Shown here one piece after another: positions 13,228 through 24,706 of a DNA stretch of 64,000 nt. The notes beneath the pieces were generated by a model. It did not search any database and was not told the origin of the DNA. It saw only the letters and a program-made list of their open reading frames with translations. The stretch comes from Brachypodius melanocephalos. Taxonomy: Eukaryota > Chordata > Aves > Passeriformes > Pycnonotidae. The DNA lies in contig VZSR01003803.1 of the NCBI GenBank assembly GCA_013398615.1, forward strand, positions 65,006,413 through 65,070,412, written 5' to 3'. Each line of letters opens with the position of its first letter. Position 1 is the first letter of the stretch. Position numbers and translations under genes: made by a program.

Positions 13228-16200
13228 GCAACTTCAGCTGGCACAACTTTAGGTTTCTAACCACGTTAGCCCATTTTGCTTCAATGTTTTCCTCTAGTCC
13301 TCCTGCCCTGTGGTAACAACTCCCTCTCCTGCCCTTCAGCCCTGCAGGACTACCACAAAAGGAAAACAACTGCTGTACAATACAAAGGCAAACGACAAAC
13401 TAAGCAGCTCTTAACATCACCAAAGAATACAGCAATAAATCACAGAGATGAGGAGGAAAAGGACTGTCATTTATCTTCTGCTTAATCCCTCTCCTGTTAC
13501 AATACATACAGTATTTCAGGAGCAGTATGATTTTAAAGATAATTACCCCTTGTAAACTGTATTCCCTTTCTACCCACCTGTGATGAATCATTCAAGGCAG
13601 CTCTAGAGATTGGCAGTCCAAGTTGCATCCCACTGGCCAGGCTGCACCCCAAGGGATGACTCTGTCCGGCTCCCTAACACTTCTGTCATCAAATAGCGTA
13701 ACTTCTCTCTCAGCAGACAGCTGTTATGCAGTATAATGCAGCCCTGGGCTGGCCATACAGACTCATTCTAGACAACACCACGGATTGCTTTTCAAATGTC
13801 TACAATTTTTTTTTTTAATAAAAAGTATATTAAAAATGTATTTGCACTTATTGAAACATGATGCACAAAAAGCATTTGATAGTCTACTGAGCTGTGTACC
13901 TACAGCTGCTAAGATTTATCTTCTGCTGGCATAAAATCAGCAAATGCTTGAAATAAATACAGGACTTTTTCTTCTTAACAGAATTCTTGAAAGGTCACTT
14001 TATAGTACACTGCTGTTGAAGAAAACATAATTAATCAGGATGTTACCTCATGTTGTTACTTGAGTATCTTGTTTCATAATTTAGGATCCACATTTTGAAT
14101 GCAAAAAATTATACTGAGTGTTTGCTCCCCACTGACCTTACCACCAGATTTGCTCATTCCAGTTTGAATTAATAAGGCTACTAAATCACTTCACATTTGT
14201 CCTCATACAAGCACAGTCACAATCTGCTGCTTCACTCTTGGTCCCATTACACACTTCCTCACAGACTTTTCTTTATATAAAAGGCATTTTCTGTATGAAG
14301 ACATACCTTCTGGATAGATGATAAACTCCAAACTGCAGACATTTACCTTGCCAATAGTACTGTCTTGCTCTCTAACGCCGAGGATGGAGAATTTATTGGC
14401 TCTGCTGACAGCCACCATGGATTTTAAAACTCCACAAGCCAAGAAACATTCATCTAAGCCATCATGTGGGTTTTGTGCTGTGCTGCTCCTAGACCTGTTT
14501 TCTAAATCTTGGGCTCTGCCTCAGCAGTAAAACAACCCCAGGGAAACCAGTGCAAAACAGAGATATAGCTGGAACCCTGCAGAAGCTGTAAGGATTCAAC
14601 ATAAAATGTGGAAGCAGATATATGTGTGTGTCTGCATTATAGATATGGGTATGCATGCATCACCAGTTGAACAGAAAAAATGCCTTACATTTAGAACAAT
14701 TCTTTGATAAAATAGTAATAACAGAATGAGAACACTCAGTTGTTCCAGGTTAAGAAGCAGATAAAAAAGGCTGTTCCAAGGAGGAAGACCTTATAGCTTT
14801 CTCCTATGTCCCCAATTTCCCACCCAGGCTGAGTTACTGTATGCCTCTAGGTGTGCTTGGGCAGCCTACAAAATTCTCACTGAGCCTTGCTAATGCACTA
14901 CCAAACACATCTGAAACAGCAACAAAACCCCCACCCGAAACCTGTAACATGCTCTAATGAGTCATTACCTGTTTTAATTTGCTGTATATTTAACAAGTTT
15001 CCATACAAAGGTACCAACAGGGCCTGAGCATAAAGAGAGCCACACAGGATACAGGTTATATGGTCCTTTATAAGGGGGAGTGTTTTCCAGTGGGTTAAGA
15101 GCTAACCTCACCTTCTTTATTCTACTGTGACAGTGAATATTCCTGCCTATTCTGTTTGTATGGCATCATGCTCTGAAGATTTTGGAGGTTTCTAAGTGCT
15201 GGTAGAGACAGATCCCACTGTCCCCAAAGGGAGTTGTAGAAGCCCAGAGATGTTGGCTTTGGTCATGGAATTGTCACTGCCATGCCAACTCTGACTGAAG
15301 AGCAATCACAGCTTCATGTACATCAATGACAGAAGCTTATATTTTATAAATATTCATCAGAAAGTGTGTGAGACCCTCAGGATTGTCCCTACAGTTAGGG
15401 GAACACGGCATAATGCAATTATTACCTGTGTCAGCACTGTTAACTTGCAGCTGTGGAAAGATACTATCTGCTAGCTCCTGAATAGGATTAAAATGAATGC
15501 ATTTGAAAAGTGTTTTGCCAGTCAAAGAGCACATGTCTGGTTGGCTGCCTTAGCTCTACCATCTGCTAAGCTTCAGCAGCCCTGTGATGTTCCCAATACC
15601 ATGTCTTATCTCTGCTGATATGGACAGTCAACCAAAAGGTTCTCTCACTCAGGGCTGAAGTGCTGTGTTGTCGTGCTGGAGAAAACCACAAACCCATAAC
15701 CAAAGAGTGAAATGTATATTCACAAACGACACGTGTCTGGGCTCATGCAGTGACCCAGCTGGCAGGGAACAGCCTCAATCCACACTATAAAGCTGCCTCC
15801 CCCTGCAGAGTGGCCATGTCCAAAGGGTCTGTCAAAAATAACTCCTGGCCCGTGCTTGCTCTATACACTGAGATGATTGAGCCCCAGCACCAGAAGAAGT
15901 TCTCTGACATGGTTCAGTCTCTGTGTAGCAGTGGCCCAAGAGGGCAGAGCAGGAGGCAGAAAGGCAGCCATGGCATTGAGGTATCTCTAAGAAAGTTACT
16001 CATGCTCTGCAATCAAGTGAGAAGACATGAAGCAGCACTGTCAGGAGTACAGCAAGGTGGAATAGAGAGAAGCATCTTCTTGCCTTAATTCTGCTTTCAT
16101 GGTTGTACTGGCGCCGTGCTGCCTATTGCCTCACCTTCAGCATGCACGTGAAAAAGAGAAAGAGGTTCTGGCCTGTAACCAAGCAGGTCAATTCTTCAAA

Positions 16201-19200
16201 CCTGCACAAAAAAGGTAATACTGAATTTTATGGTTTATTTTTGCTGCCCAAGCTTTGTGAAATACTCCTGTAAGAGTGAGCTTGTGTGTATACTCTACAG
16301 TTTTAACTGACAACAAAAAATAACCTATATTTCTCATTAATATCAGTGCTACATAATAACTAACATTTTACCCACATTAGGCCAGTCTTTCCAGGGTACT
16401 CCCAGTCCTACTGATAGGGCCACACTACTCTTAAACTGAATCCAAGCTTCACCCAACCTTCAGCTAGATTAAGGTGAAACGCCAGAAGACCCAAGGCATC
16501 CCAAGTCAGGTTGATTTATACAACTCTTACCATTTAATGCTGTTTTCTTACAAGACAGACACTGGGATCGCTTCTTTGATTGCTACATAGGAAGTTGTAC
16601 ACTGCAGCTAACAAAGCTGAAGCTACCAGCTGAAGCTACTTACAGCCAGTAGCAAGCACTTCTGTTACCTACTCACCAGCACACACCAGCCAGTGGAACC
16701 GCATGACCAAGCACTTACGCACAACATGACTTGTTCTTTTCTACGACAGCCAAATCGGTAAAACTCTGAAAATACAAAGGATATTTCTCCTTTGGCCACT
16801 CTGTTGTATTTGACTCGGTGCTGGCAGACCTTAGCTCTGCAAGAGCACGGTAACAGCGCTGTCTTCATTGCACATTTTAAACCAGATTTGTCAGCTCAGT
16901 GTATTTTTCTATTTCCACTCCTGCACAATTCTCCTGATTCCAGAACAAAAACAAACCAAAAACCCCATGAAGGACTTGTTCTGACACAATGGGTTCCCTG
17001 ATGGCTGCAGTATCCCAGTTACCAAGAGGAGATTCCACTGTTTCCAAGCCCCTCCCTCCTGGTTCTTCTGGGACAAGAGAACCGTTTGACATTTTCCTCA
17101 ACTTTGGAAAGGCAAATGAAAAAAAAGGAGGCCTATAATCTACCAGATTTATTTTCCTACCTTGAGAAGGCTAAGAAAGAGCTGTTGCAGCCTTTTTAAT
17201 CTTTTTCCTTTAGCCCAGAGAAAATGATCTTTCCAAAGGAAAGGAGCTATTCCCCTCACTCTTTGGCAGAAGGGGATCCCATTACTCCATGAAAAGCAAT
17301 AGCAGAAGGAATATTCTCATCATCACAATAAAACACTACCAGACTCTGTGTAAGTTGTGCAGAGCAGGAAGTTCAGGCTGCATAAGGATTTTCGATAGAG
17401 GTTGATTGTGCCAGAAGAAAAGATATTTGTCGTTTTCTGTTCAGTTAATGCTGAGCATTTTACCTCAGCTAATAACTACCCAATCAAACCACTGTTCAGC
17501 TCCTCCTACTTAATGCAAAACATTAGCATTAGCTTCTATTTAAAGAATTCTCACAGGATATGGAAATTTTATGCCATAGAAAATATTTGGGCTGTTTTCC
17601 ACTACTATTGCATTTTATTTTTCACTGTGTGAAAAAACATCTGTAATCTACTGTACCTTACTCAGCATTTCTTCAATGTTCTTCCTTAATGAGACTTTAA
17701 TAATAAGAAGAATATAATAATATTGAAAAGTTGAATAATAATTTTTTTTAATTTACTTAAGAATTTAGTGTATTGGCCTAACTTTCATCACCATGAAAAC
17801 CTTGAATATTTTTGTCCTGAAATGTCACACAAGGACAGCAGAAACACTATGTGTGGCCCACAAAATGCATACCTAAATACCTGAGAAGCCAGGAGCTTGA
17901 TACATCAAAAATGAAATTTTGTTTCCTGAAATTATTTCTGAATATTATCAAACCACAGTTAAGCTTATTTTCATGACCTGATATAGCACTACCAGCACAG
18001 AACATGACCTAAATTGGCTTATTGAAAGAAAAGCAAAATACTTTATTTCTCTTCAACTCCCAGCTGTGACAATGTGAATGATGGATGACCTCAAAGTCTT
18101 ATTTGTAAAGGCATGAAGTCATTAAGTGCTGGGAAATGGAAAGCCCTTCAGAATGTCATCCAAATGCAGGAATTCACCCATCCACTCTTCACTGGGGATA
18201 GCAAGGATGCTCCCTGTAGGGAGATCTGGGTGCTCTCTCTCTGAGTAAGGCATGGGTGACAGTTCTGTGATCACTTAAAACTATGTGCAAATAGATACTA
18301 ATCCTCTTCTTCCCCCAATACTGAATCTTGAAGCTGTGAAATCTTTCTGCTGGAAACCTATTATTAAAACTATGAGAATGGGACAAATTCCTGCTGTGGA
18401 AATATCTACTCCACCCAGATTCTTAGCTCTGCTCATAGCAGCACACTGAAGGCGTGACCTCCTTAACTTTGATGCACACTTCTGAGCAGAGGTCACGTCA
18501 GCTAATACTTTTAGCAAGACAAATCCACCACACCATTATAATAATAAACGCGATGAGAATTTGGCTCAAAATGCTGTGATCTGTGAACTAAGTTCCATTA
18601 AGATAGATAAAACAGCCAGGAAAAGGAGAAAAAAAAATTAACTCTAGCGAGGGAGTGGACTTCACGGCAGCTCTTAAGTAAATATTTTTATCAATTTTTT
18701 TAAGTCTTCAATGAGGTTTCTAAAGAAAAAAATCCTAAACCCAACCCCCAAAAAATCTTGAGAGCAAAAACTCAACACAGCAAGAAGAGACCATGCACAA
18801 CACTCAAATATTTTTTGCAGATTCTCCATTTGCTAAAGCTTATTATTGTTTTTTTAAGGCTATGATTGCTCCCACATTCCTGTCTCAGAATCTACTAAAG
18901 CTGTGCTGTTGGCAAGTATTGCTACATTACTTTTAAATGACATTTAGTCCTTTTGCTCTTGGTACTCATGAACAGGGCTTCAAAATTAAAGGGAACTGCC
19001 CTCAGAGATTGCAAAAACAATGGAGACCAAAACCAAAAAAAGTTCAAACATTTGCATTCTGTCTTAAGATAAATTCCAAAGTCCAATTTTATCGCCAGTT
19101 TGCTGTTCTCACTAAATACTTAATAATAAATGAACAGTTTCCAAACTGATTGCAGAAAATCTGTCTGATATCTACAGATTGTTTTTTTTTCAATTGAGAT

Positions 19201-20059
19201 GCTGGTATGTGACCACTGTTTTCTTCTGGTAATGATAAGCAAAGAGGTATTTCGCCCCCTTTTGTTATAGATACTAAAATTTGAGAAAGACAAAGGGATG
19301 GATGTTGATCACTTGCCTCCTTGGTGCAACATTCACTACCCCAGTGGGTAATAGAGTCACACTGTGACTACAACAGCAATTCAGCCTTGTTAACCTTCAC
19401 AGTGAATACTTTTCCTACCTTCTGATGCAACATCAACCATACCTATACAAAACTACAAAGTGAAAACTCCAAATGAAAGAATGAAGCTGGTCTGTAGACA
19501 AAGCGCTCTGACCAGCTTTCAGCAGACCTCTTGGGAATGAAAGCCTTGTCTGATCAATGAGTGCCACTGGCTGAGGAAGGCAGAAGCCCTGGTGCTGAGA
19601 GCTGTCATGGTGCAGGGAAGGACCCCTTCAGATCAAGGACCCTTCCAAACCCCCAGGGCTCATCAGGGCAGTGAGTACAGATGGGATGGCCGGTTCAGCC
19701 AGCGGTCAGGGAGATGGAGGAGAGCCCCAGCACAGCAGCACACACGCCCTGGAGGTGCAGGGGAGCGTTAGCAGAGACACCCACCTTGGTCTCAGAGGGA
19801 GCACATGGCATTTACCAGTGCCATCACTGCTTTCAGAAGACTCCCAAACCTCTCATTAACAGCACATGGTAAAGATTAGTCCTGCAAAAATAAACTTGAT
19901 CTCCTGATACCTGGAATGGCATGATGTAACAGAATTGGCAGCCATTCCAGGCCAAAGGGCAAGATTTCTTTCCCAAACTCCTGCAATCTTTTTAATCTTT
20001 CCATAGAAATGATGCAGAGATAGCAACATTGTTTTGACTGCAAATGCTTCATGTAAAAA
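13228..20059. other. Non-coding stretch, no gene recognised
   Basis: About 6.8 kb of ordinary sequence. The 112-codon frame at 15750-16088 (plus) has no recognisable domain. A GC-richer island of about 300 bp at 19,555-19,860 holds two overlapping short frames in different phases, which argues against coding. No RNA gene or mobile element end was seen. Confidence 0.6.
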
Positions 20060-20286
20060 TAAGCTCCTAATGACTTCAGACCGAAGGCAAATTTGCCAGT
20101 CAGCAAAACATTTAAGTACATGCTTAGTTTGAGAAGTTTTGCTATCCACTGTATGCAATTATTCTCTTGGATCACAGATGCAGGCTGGGTTTTGTAAGGC
20201 TGAGCTATTTTGCCAATCATCTCACTTATCCTGCCATCCTTTGACCTAAAGAGGTCACTCACTGTGTTGACTATAGCGAGGTACAA
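19876..20286 (-). other. Unrecognised 136-codon open frame, probably not a gene
   Basis: This is one of the longer stop-free stretches outside the minisatellite. The translation begins MYLAIVNTVSDLFRSKDG and is rich in Leu and Ile. It has no signal peptide, clear membrane segment, zinc-binding pattern or family motif that I can name. A second 100-codon frame overlaps it on the same strand in another phase (19856-20158). Part of it (20062-20130) resembles an old interspersed repeat, which further weakens a coding reading. It is most likely a chance frame. Confidence 0.15.
20062..20130 (-). repeat. Possible ancient interspersed repeat fragment
   Basis: The plus strand reads CAGCAAAACATTTAAGTACA followed by TGCTTAGTTT. 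This resembles a widespread amniote repeat phrase of the form cagcaaagcacttaagcacatgcttaac, recalled from memory, with the GACTTCA word also nearby. The similarity is short and the copy would be very old. I cannot name the family with confidence. Confidence 0.25.
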
Positions 20287-21510
20287 GACAATTGCCTTAT
20301 ATGTTTAACTGGCAGATGAGAGAGCTCATGCTTGAAAAATCCTACCCTTAGTGGCAGACCAGTAACTCAGTGAGACAAATTCATCACAGCCACATTCATT
20401 ATATGAACTTAAAGACTGCCAGCAAGACCCAGGCCAAGAGTTATGTTACTTCAGAGTAATTTTACTTCATAATACCAAGGTAAACAAAATGCACCTTACA
20501 GTTTACTTTCCTAGCTACCACCATCCAACACAACCTGGTTTTATCAATTTCAGCTACGATGTAAAATATTTTAATTCTTCTGATACACTTGTTCACTTTA
20601 AAATAGCTGGCAGCAGGAAGACAGTGATTCACTGAGTTACATCAGTGTCAGACAGCTTCCAGCGATACAAAACCAGAGCACAACAAAGCGAACCTAACTC
20701 ACTGGTTCTTCAGACAGACAACCCATTTTAAAATGAGTTTGGAAGATGAAAGCACACCAACTATAAGAAGTATCATCAACTGTCAGTCCTGGTTTATCAG
20801 TTCAGAAATTGTTGTGAACAATGAACTTTACACAGTAAATTAAATTCTGGGTTTGTTGTATTTTATGACTAAAAATGGGAGATGTTCATACATTTGTATC
20901 CAGGCAACTCCAGATTCACAGAAGTCTATTACATCCTTTAAATGAAAGGGAAAAAAAACCCTAAAATCTTGTCCAGTTTCAGGGAGCTTATTTTCTGCCT
21001 GTACCTAACCAAAAAGTTCAGAACTGTTGAGTATTTGGAAAAGGTTATCTGCGTAAGAGAAAACTTGATCATTACATTAGGAAAAGAAAACTGCAGATTT
21101 TGGAAACTATGATATCTGGGGTTTTATTCCTGCTTTAGTGTTTTAGCTAGTACAAAAATATTTCCCATTTCTCTAAGACCAGATGGCTTTAAGTTTTAGC
21201 TTTGTGGACTGTAGCAGCGAAGTTGAAACAGAACTGGAAACACAGGGTTTTCATTCTCAATACATGGTAACAGTTTAAAAATTTAGTTTCAGTTCATGAG
21301 ACCCATAACAAAACATTCAAAATGTGTTACAGCAGGAGGCTCTGCTCTCTTGAAGAAAAAAAACAAAAAAAAGTTTACCACAATGTCTTGTCTGCCGTTT
21401 CACCTGGCAAATTCAGGATTTCTCAAATGTTATGACATTGGCCCAGTGTCTTCACATAGGCAACTCTAAACCAGAAATTTCTGGCTTCCACACTCACTTG
21501 AAAAGACATT
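20287..21510. other. Non-coding stretch, nothing recognised
   Basis: About 1.2 kb without a notable open frame, repeat or RNA-like structure. An A-rich spot near 21,355-21,373 is simple low-complexity sequence. Confidence 0.6.
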
Positions 21511-21600
21511 CTAGTAGACCTTGTCAATTTAAGACCTTGTCAATCTAGTAGGTCTATGTCTAGTAGACCTTTTCAAGGTCTAGTAGACCTTGTCAATCTG
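21511..21600 (+). repeat. Short imperfect repeat cluster with an internal hairpin
   Basis: The motif CTAGTAGACCTTGTCAAT occurs at 21511-21528. A partial copy (GACCTTGTCAATCTAGTAG) lies at 21533-21551, a variant from 21560, and another copy from 21580 to 21597. Within it, 21560-21571 and 21575-21586 are inverted copies (12-bp arms, 11 matching, 3-base loop). The cluster looks like several rounds of local slippage or foldback duplication. Confidence 0.75.
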
Positions 21601-22373
21601 CGTCTTTGAATTGCCAGAAAATAATCAAACTTTGTAAGTTTTGTAACACCAAGACTGAGACTTTTTCTCATGGAATTATTTTACTTAAATTGTTTTGTCT
21701 TCTTATAGTCCTGTTCAGCACCCAGAGGATACTGAAAACCTTCTCTAGAAAATTTTGCCATCCTAGGTGTTTACAACTGACGCAGAGTGCAGCAGAACAA
21801 TCAACACAATGCTTGGCTTTGCCATCTGCTCTCAGGCAAGGAAAAATGCTAAGTTAACATACCTATGGATTATCATCGAACCTTTTTCTTCACTGGATGA
21901 AGGAATAACCTCTTTGGAAGGTAGTAACACTTTTGAAATGCTAGCAGAGCCTGGTGAAACCTGAGCTGGCATTTCAATTTCTTCTGATTTTGTCTGTATA
22001 CATGATGCATGAAATCTCCATCACAGACAGACTGGCACTCACTGAGTGCCTGTAAATCTGTATACAGATGCAGATTGCTCCTGCATTAGTGCCTGCATTT
22101 GATACAAAAAACCCCAAAAGTCAAACATTTAAAAGTGCTGTGTCAAGACACCGGAAAAATCAAATACCTAACTACCCTCATAGGTACATAAGTCAGGAGA
22201 AAGCAGAAGAAACTTCTTTCCTGCATGCTCTATAGCTTGAATTCAAACACAAGGGAAGACAATGCATGAAGCCATACGCTACATGGACAGATATGACACC
22301 GTACTGTGAAGTTCAGACACTTTCCACTGCAACACCTCACAAGAATAAGCACCCAGCATGCTTCTTCTGTTAT
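21601..22373. other. Non-coding stretch, nothing recognised
   Basis: Two overlapping short plus-strand frames (21606-21857 and 21767-21964) without domains. No repeat or RNA gene recognised. Confidence 0.6.
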
Positions 22374-22650
22374 CGTAGAATCATAAACCAGTTTGGGTTG
22401 GAAGGAACCTTAAAGATGATCTATTTCCAACCCATGGACAGGAATACTTTCCACTAGATCAGACTGCCACACCCAACCTGGCTGTGAACACTTTTGGGGA
22501 TGGAACATCCACAACTTCTCCAAGCCAGCTTCTCCAAGCAAGTGTTTCAGAGCCTCACCACCCTTAAAGTAAAGGATTTTCTCCAATATCTGATTTAAAC
22601 CTATTCTCTTTCAGTTTAAAGCAATTACCCCTCGTCCTGCCACTATTATG
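22374..22650 (-). mobile_element. CR1 LINE 3' fragment, minus strand
   Basis: Clear avian CR1 terminal sequence. The left edge has the TAGAATCATA-type 3' end, followed by GTTTGGGTTGGAAGGAACCT, TCCACAACTTCTC, the GAGCCTCACCACCCTTAAAG phrase and the TCTTTCAGTTTAAAGCAATT block that corresponds to the end of ORF2. The element reads leftwards, so its truncated 5' end faces right, towards the next CR1. Length is about 280 bp. Minus-strand frames hold multiple stops, so it is dead. Confidence 0.9.
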
Positions 22651-22739
22651 CTTCTATTATGTCATCCTGCCAATTGAGGAAGAGTGTGTAGCAGTGTAAT
22701 AATAAAATGCCCATTTTGGAAAATATAATAGTGTTCTTT

Positions 22740-22924
22740 TGTGGTTTGAAAAGATGCAGACCACCAAATCAGAGGGAAGACAAAATAGGTTGGATATTAG
22801 GAAGAAGTTTTTCACTGAGAGAGTGATTAAATACTGGAATAGTCTGCCTGGGGAGGTGGTGGAGTCACCGTCCCTGGATGTGTTTAAAAAGAGATTGGAT
22901 GTGGCACTGGGTGCCATGATCTAG
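22740..22924 (+). pseudogene. CR1 ORF2 C-terminal tail
   Basis: Residual coding end of CR1 ORF2 that still reads through for about 60 codons to its stop. It contains NRLDIRKKFFTERVIKYWNS followed by LPGEVVESPSLDVFKKRLD, which matches the conserved C-terminal block of avian CR1 ORF2 (RLDIRK.FFT..V..WN.LP.EVV..PSL.VFK.RLD). The ATG at the start is incidental. No reverse transcriptase or endonuclease domain remains, so it has no activity. Confidence 0.85.
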
Positions 22925-22998
22925 TTGAGGTGTTAGGGCTGGGTTAGACCCAATGATCTTGAAGGTCTCTTCCAACCTACATATTCTGTGATTCTGTG
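22740..22998 (+). mobile_element. CR1 LINE 3' fragment, plus strand
   Basis: A plus-strand CR1 copy of about 260 bp, truncated at its 5' end and ending in two perfect ATTCTGTG octamers (22983-22990 and 22991-22998), the hallmark CR1 3' terminus. The phrases GGGGAGGTGGTGGAGTCACC and CTTGAAGGTCTCTTCCAACC are family-typical. It lies about 90 bp from the oppositely oriented copy at 22374-22650 and covers the same part of the element, so the two form a diverged inverted repeat. The short terminal repeats and preserved reading frame suggest it is the younger of the two. Confidence 0.93.
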
Positions 22999-23044
22999 AA
23001 AATGTGGCCCAAGACCTTATATCATATAGTCTAGACAGAATAAC

Positions 23045-23485
23045 ATGCACTATCCTCACCAGTCAATACCTGCCTCCAGAGCATACATGCTAAATTTACA
23101 GCAAGGACACAATGCAATCCTTATCTTTCTCCAGCTCTGCGTTCATCCAATGGCTACAATTCAACAGCTGCTGGCTACACTGCCAACCAACACCCACAGA
23201 TGCAGAGCCTACCACCCCTCCAACACAGACCCATCATGGCCCTCCAGCAGCAGCTGGTGTAAACCTCAGGCTGTTTCTGCAGCAGCACAGCAGCAGCCCA
23301 GCCTGCCAATCCAGCTCCATTTGCACAGCTGCACATGGGTGAACAACCAAACCACCCGAGCAGCCTCAGCATCCTGTAAATCCCAGTCAACCCATGTGGC
23401 CTCAACTTGCAGGGGAATCCCACCTGCCCAGGTATCTCACACACCCACCCTCCTGTCCGCTCCTGTACATCTGGAGCCACAATAG
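23045..23485 (+). other. Gln/Ser/Pro/His-rich open frame, origin unknown
   Basis: A 146-codon frame starts 47 bp downstream of the CR1 3' end. The frame reads MHYPHQSIPASRAYMLNLQQ at its start and is compositionally biased (Gln, Ser, Pro, Thr, His). A second plus-strand frame reads ANQHPQMQSLPPLQHRPIMA and then ALQQQL across 23185-23270. This is the kind of text seen in Gln-rich transcription or RNA-binding proteins, so a frameshifted retrocopy is conceivable. I cannot match it to a named gene. CAG/CTG-rich DNA can give the same appearance by chance. An antisense frame of 101 codons is also open, as expected from composition. Confidence 0.2.
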
Positions 23486-24260
23486 TCTACCAAAAAGAAA
23501 AAGCAGGAAGCAGCATTAAAAAAGCTTCTCCCTCATACCCACCTCCCCTGAGCCAGAGAGTGTGTAAGTTAAATCACTGTATCAATCTCTGTCCAGTCAC
23601 ACTCTCGTCAGGTTGGGATGGGTTTGTATCAGTTCAGCTTCTCCCAGATCAGAGCAAAGGATAAAATTTTAAACCAATTTGTAGTTAATGCAGATATCTG
23701 ATCTGACAGTCATCTCTCTCTGTGGAGCTGTGACAGCAATACAGCCTTGAGTCTGTCCTGTCATAGTTCCTCAAGTTCCACGGAACTTCAGAGGAACAAA
23801 TGTGTGTTAACAAACCGTGCAATGCTGTACAAAGGGAAGACTACACTTTGCAGGACTTTGCATCCTACACGAAAATATAAACATAAACATCACGGCCTTT
23901 GCAACAGACAGAGTTAATAACATGTCCTGTTATGTTTAAAAGAAACCAAGCATGCGATACAGTACATGTGATTCAGAAGGCATGAAGATTATAGGAGGTT
24001 CTTTTAACAGTGCAAAGAGCTTACACAATTTTTAGCTCACTGCTTTTCTCCCTATTTCATACTTTAAGCTAACTAATGCTTTTACTCATGAAAAAACCAA
24101 AGAATTTCATTCTTCCAGTATCTTCGAACTCATTTCTTATCACCACTGGAAAAGAGACATAACACAAACCCCATCACCATTGCACGAGAGCTCTCTGTAA
24201 GGCTGGTTTTAATTTAATTTTTTCCTTCTCCTTCAGGATTAAAGATCAGGAAAGCAGGAC
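23486..24260. other. Non-coding stretch, nothing recognised
   Basis: Ordinary sequence without a notable frame, repeat or RNA gene. Confidence 0.6.
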
Positions 24261-24470
24261 AAAAAAAAAAAAAGCTGAAGCATTTCAGGCATTTTCACTT
24301 GCTTTCAGAAAGCAATCCATCTCCTGTAGTCAGCAGTGCATACCTCCATTAACCCTCCTCCTCAGAGAGCACTCTAACAAAAAAAAAAAAAAAAAAGCAT
24401 GTAAAAAGAAGAGAATAAAAATACTTCCAGAAACAAACAAACAAAAAAACTAAAAAACACACCAACCAAC
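24261..24470 (+). repeat. A-rich low-complexity region
   Basis: Contains a 13-A run at 24261-24273, an 18-A run at 24379-24396, and an AAAC-type stretch around 24431-24455. No target-site duplication or transposon body could be tied to the A runs, so I treat them as simple repeats rather than a retroposon tail. Confidence 0.7.
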
Positions 24471-24685
24471 AATTCTTTCACTGAACTTTGGATTTAAAAG
24501 ATGAGCTTTGGTACACTTTGTACCAAAACCAGCACAGTGATTGAACTGAATAAACACACTATCCTGAAAAATCGTCACACTGGGGTTTGAAAAGCTTCAA
24601 TATATCAAATTATAAAGACTATCTGATAACTCTAATCTGAAAAAAATTAATTAAAATACAGATATATTACCTAAAATACATACAT

Positions 24686-24706
24686 AATACATACCATGTA
24701 TGTATA
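24686..24706. repeat. Small AT-rich palindrome
   Basis: Eight-base inverted arms ATACATAC (24687-24694) and GTATGTAT (24698-24705) around a three-base spacer, inside an ATACATA-type microsatellite-like patch. Probably simple-sequence evolution. Confidence 0.5.

Noticed and set aside
14618..14632. Short TG microsatellite
   Set aside because: Only about four dinucleotide units, so too short to report as a repeat.
24379..24396. 18-A run as a retroposon tail
   Set aside because: No recognisable element body upstream and no matching target-site duplication could be found by eye.
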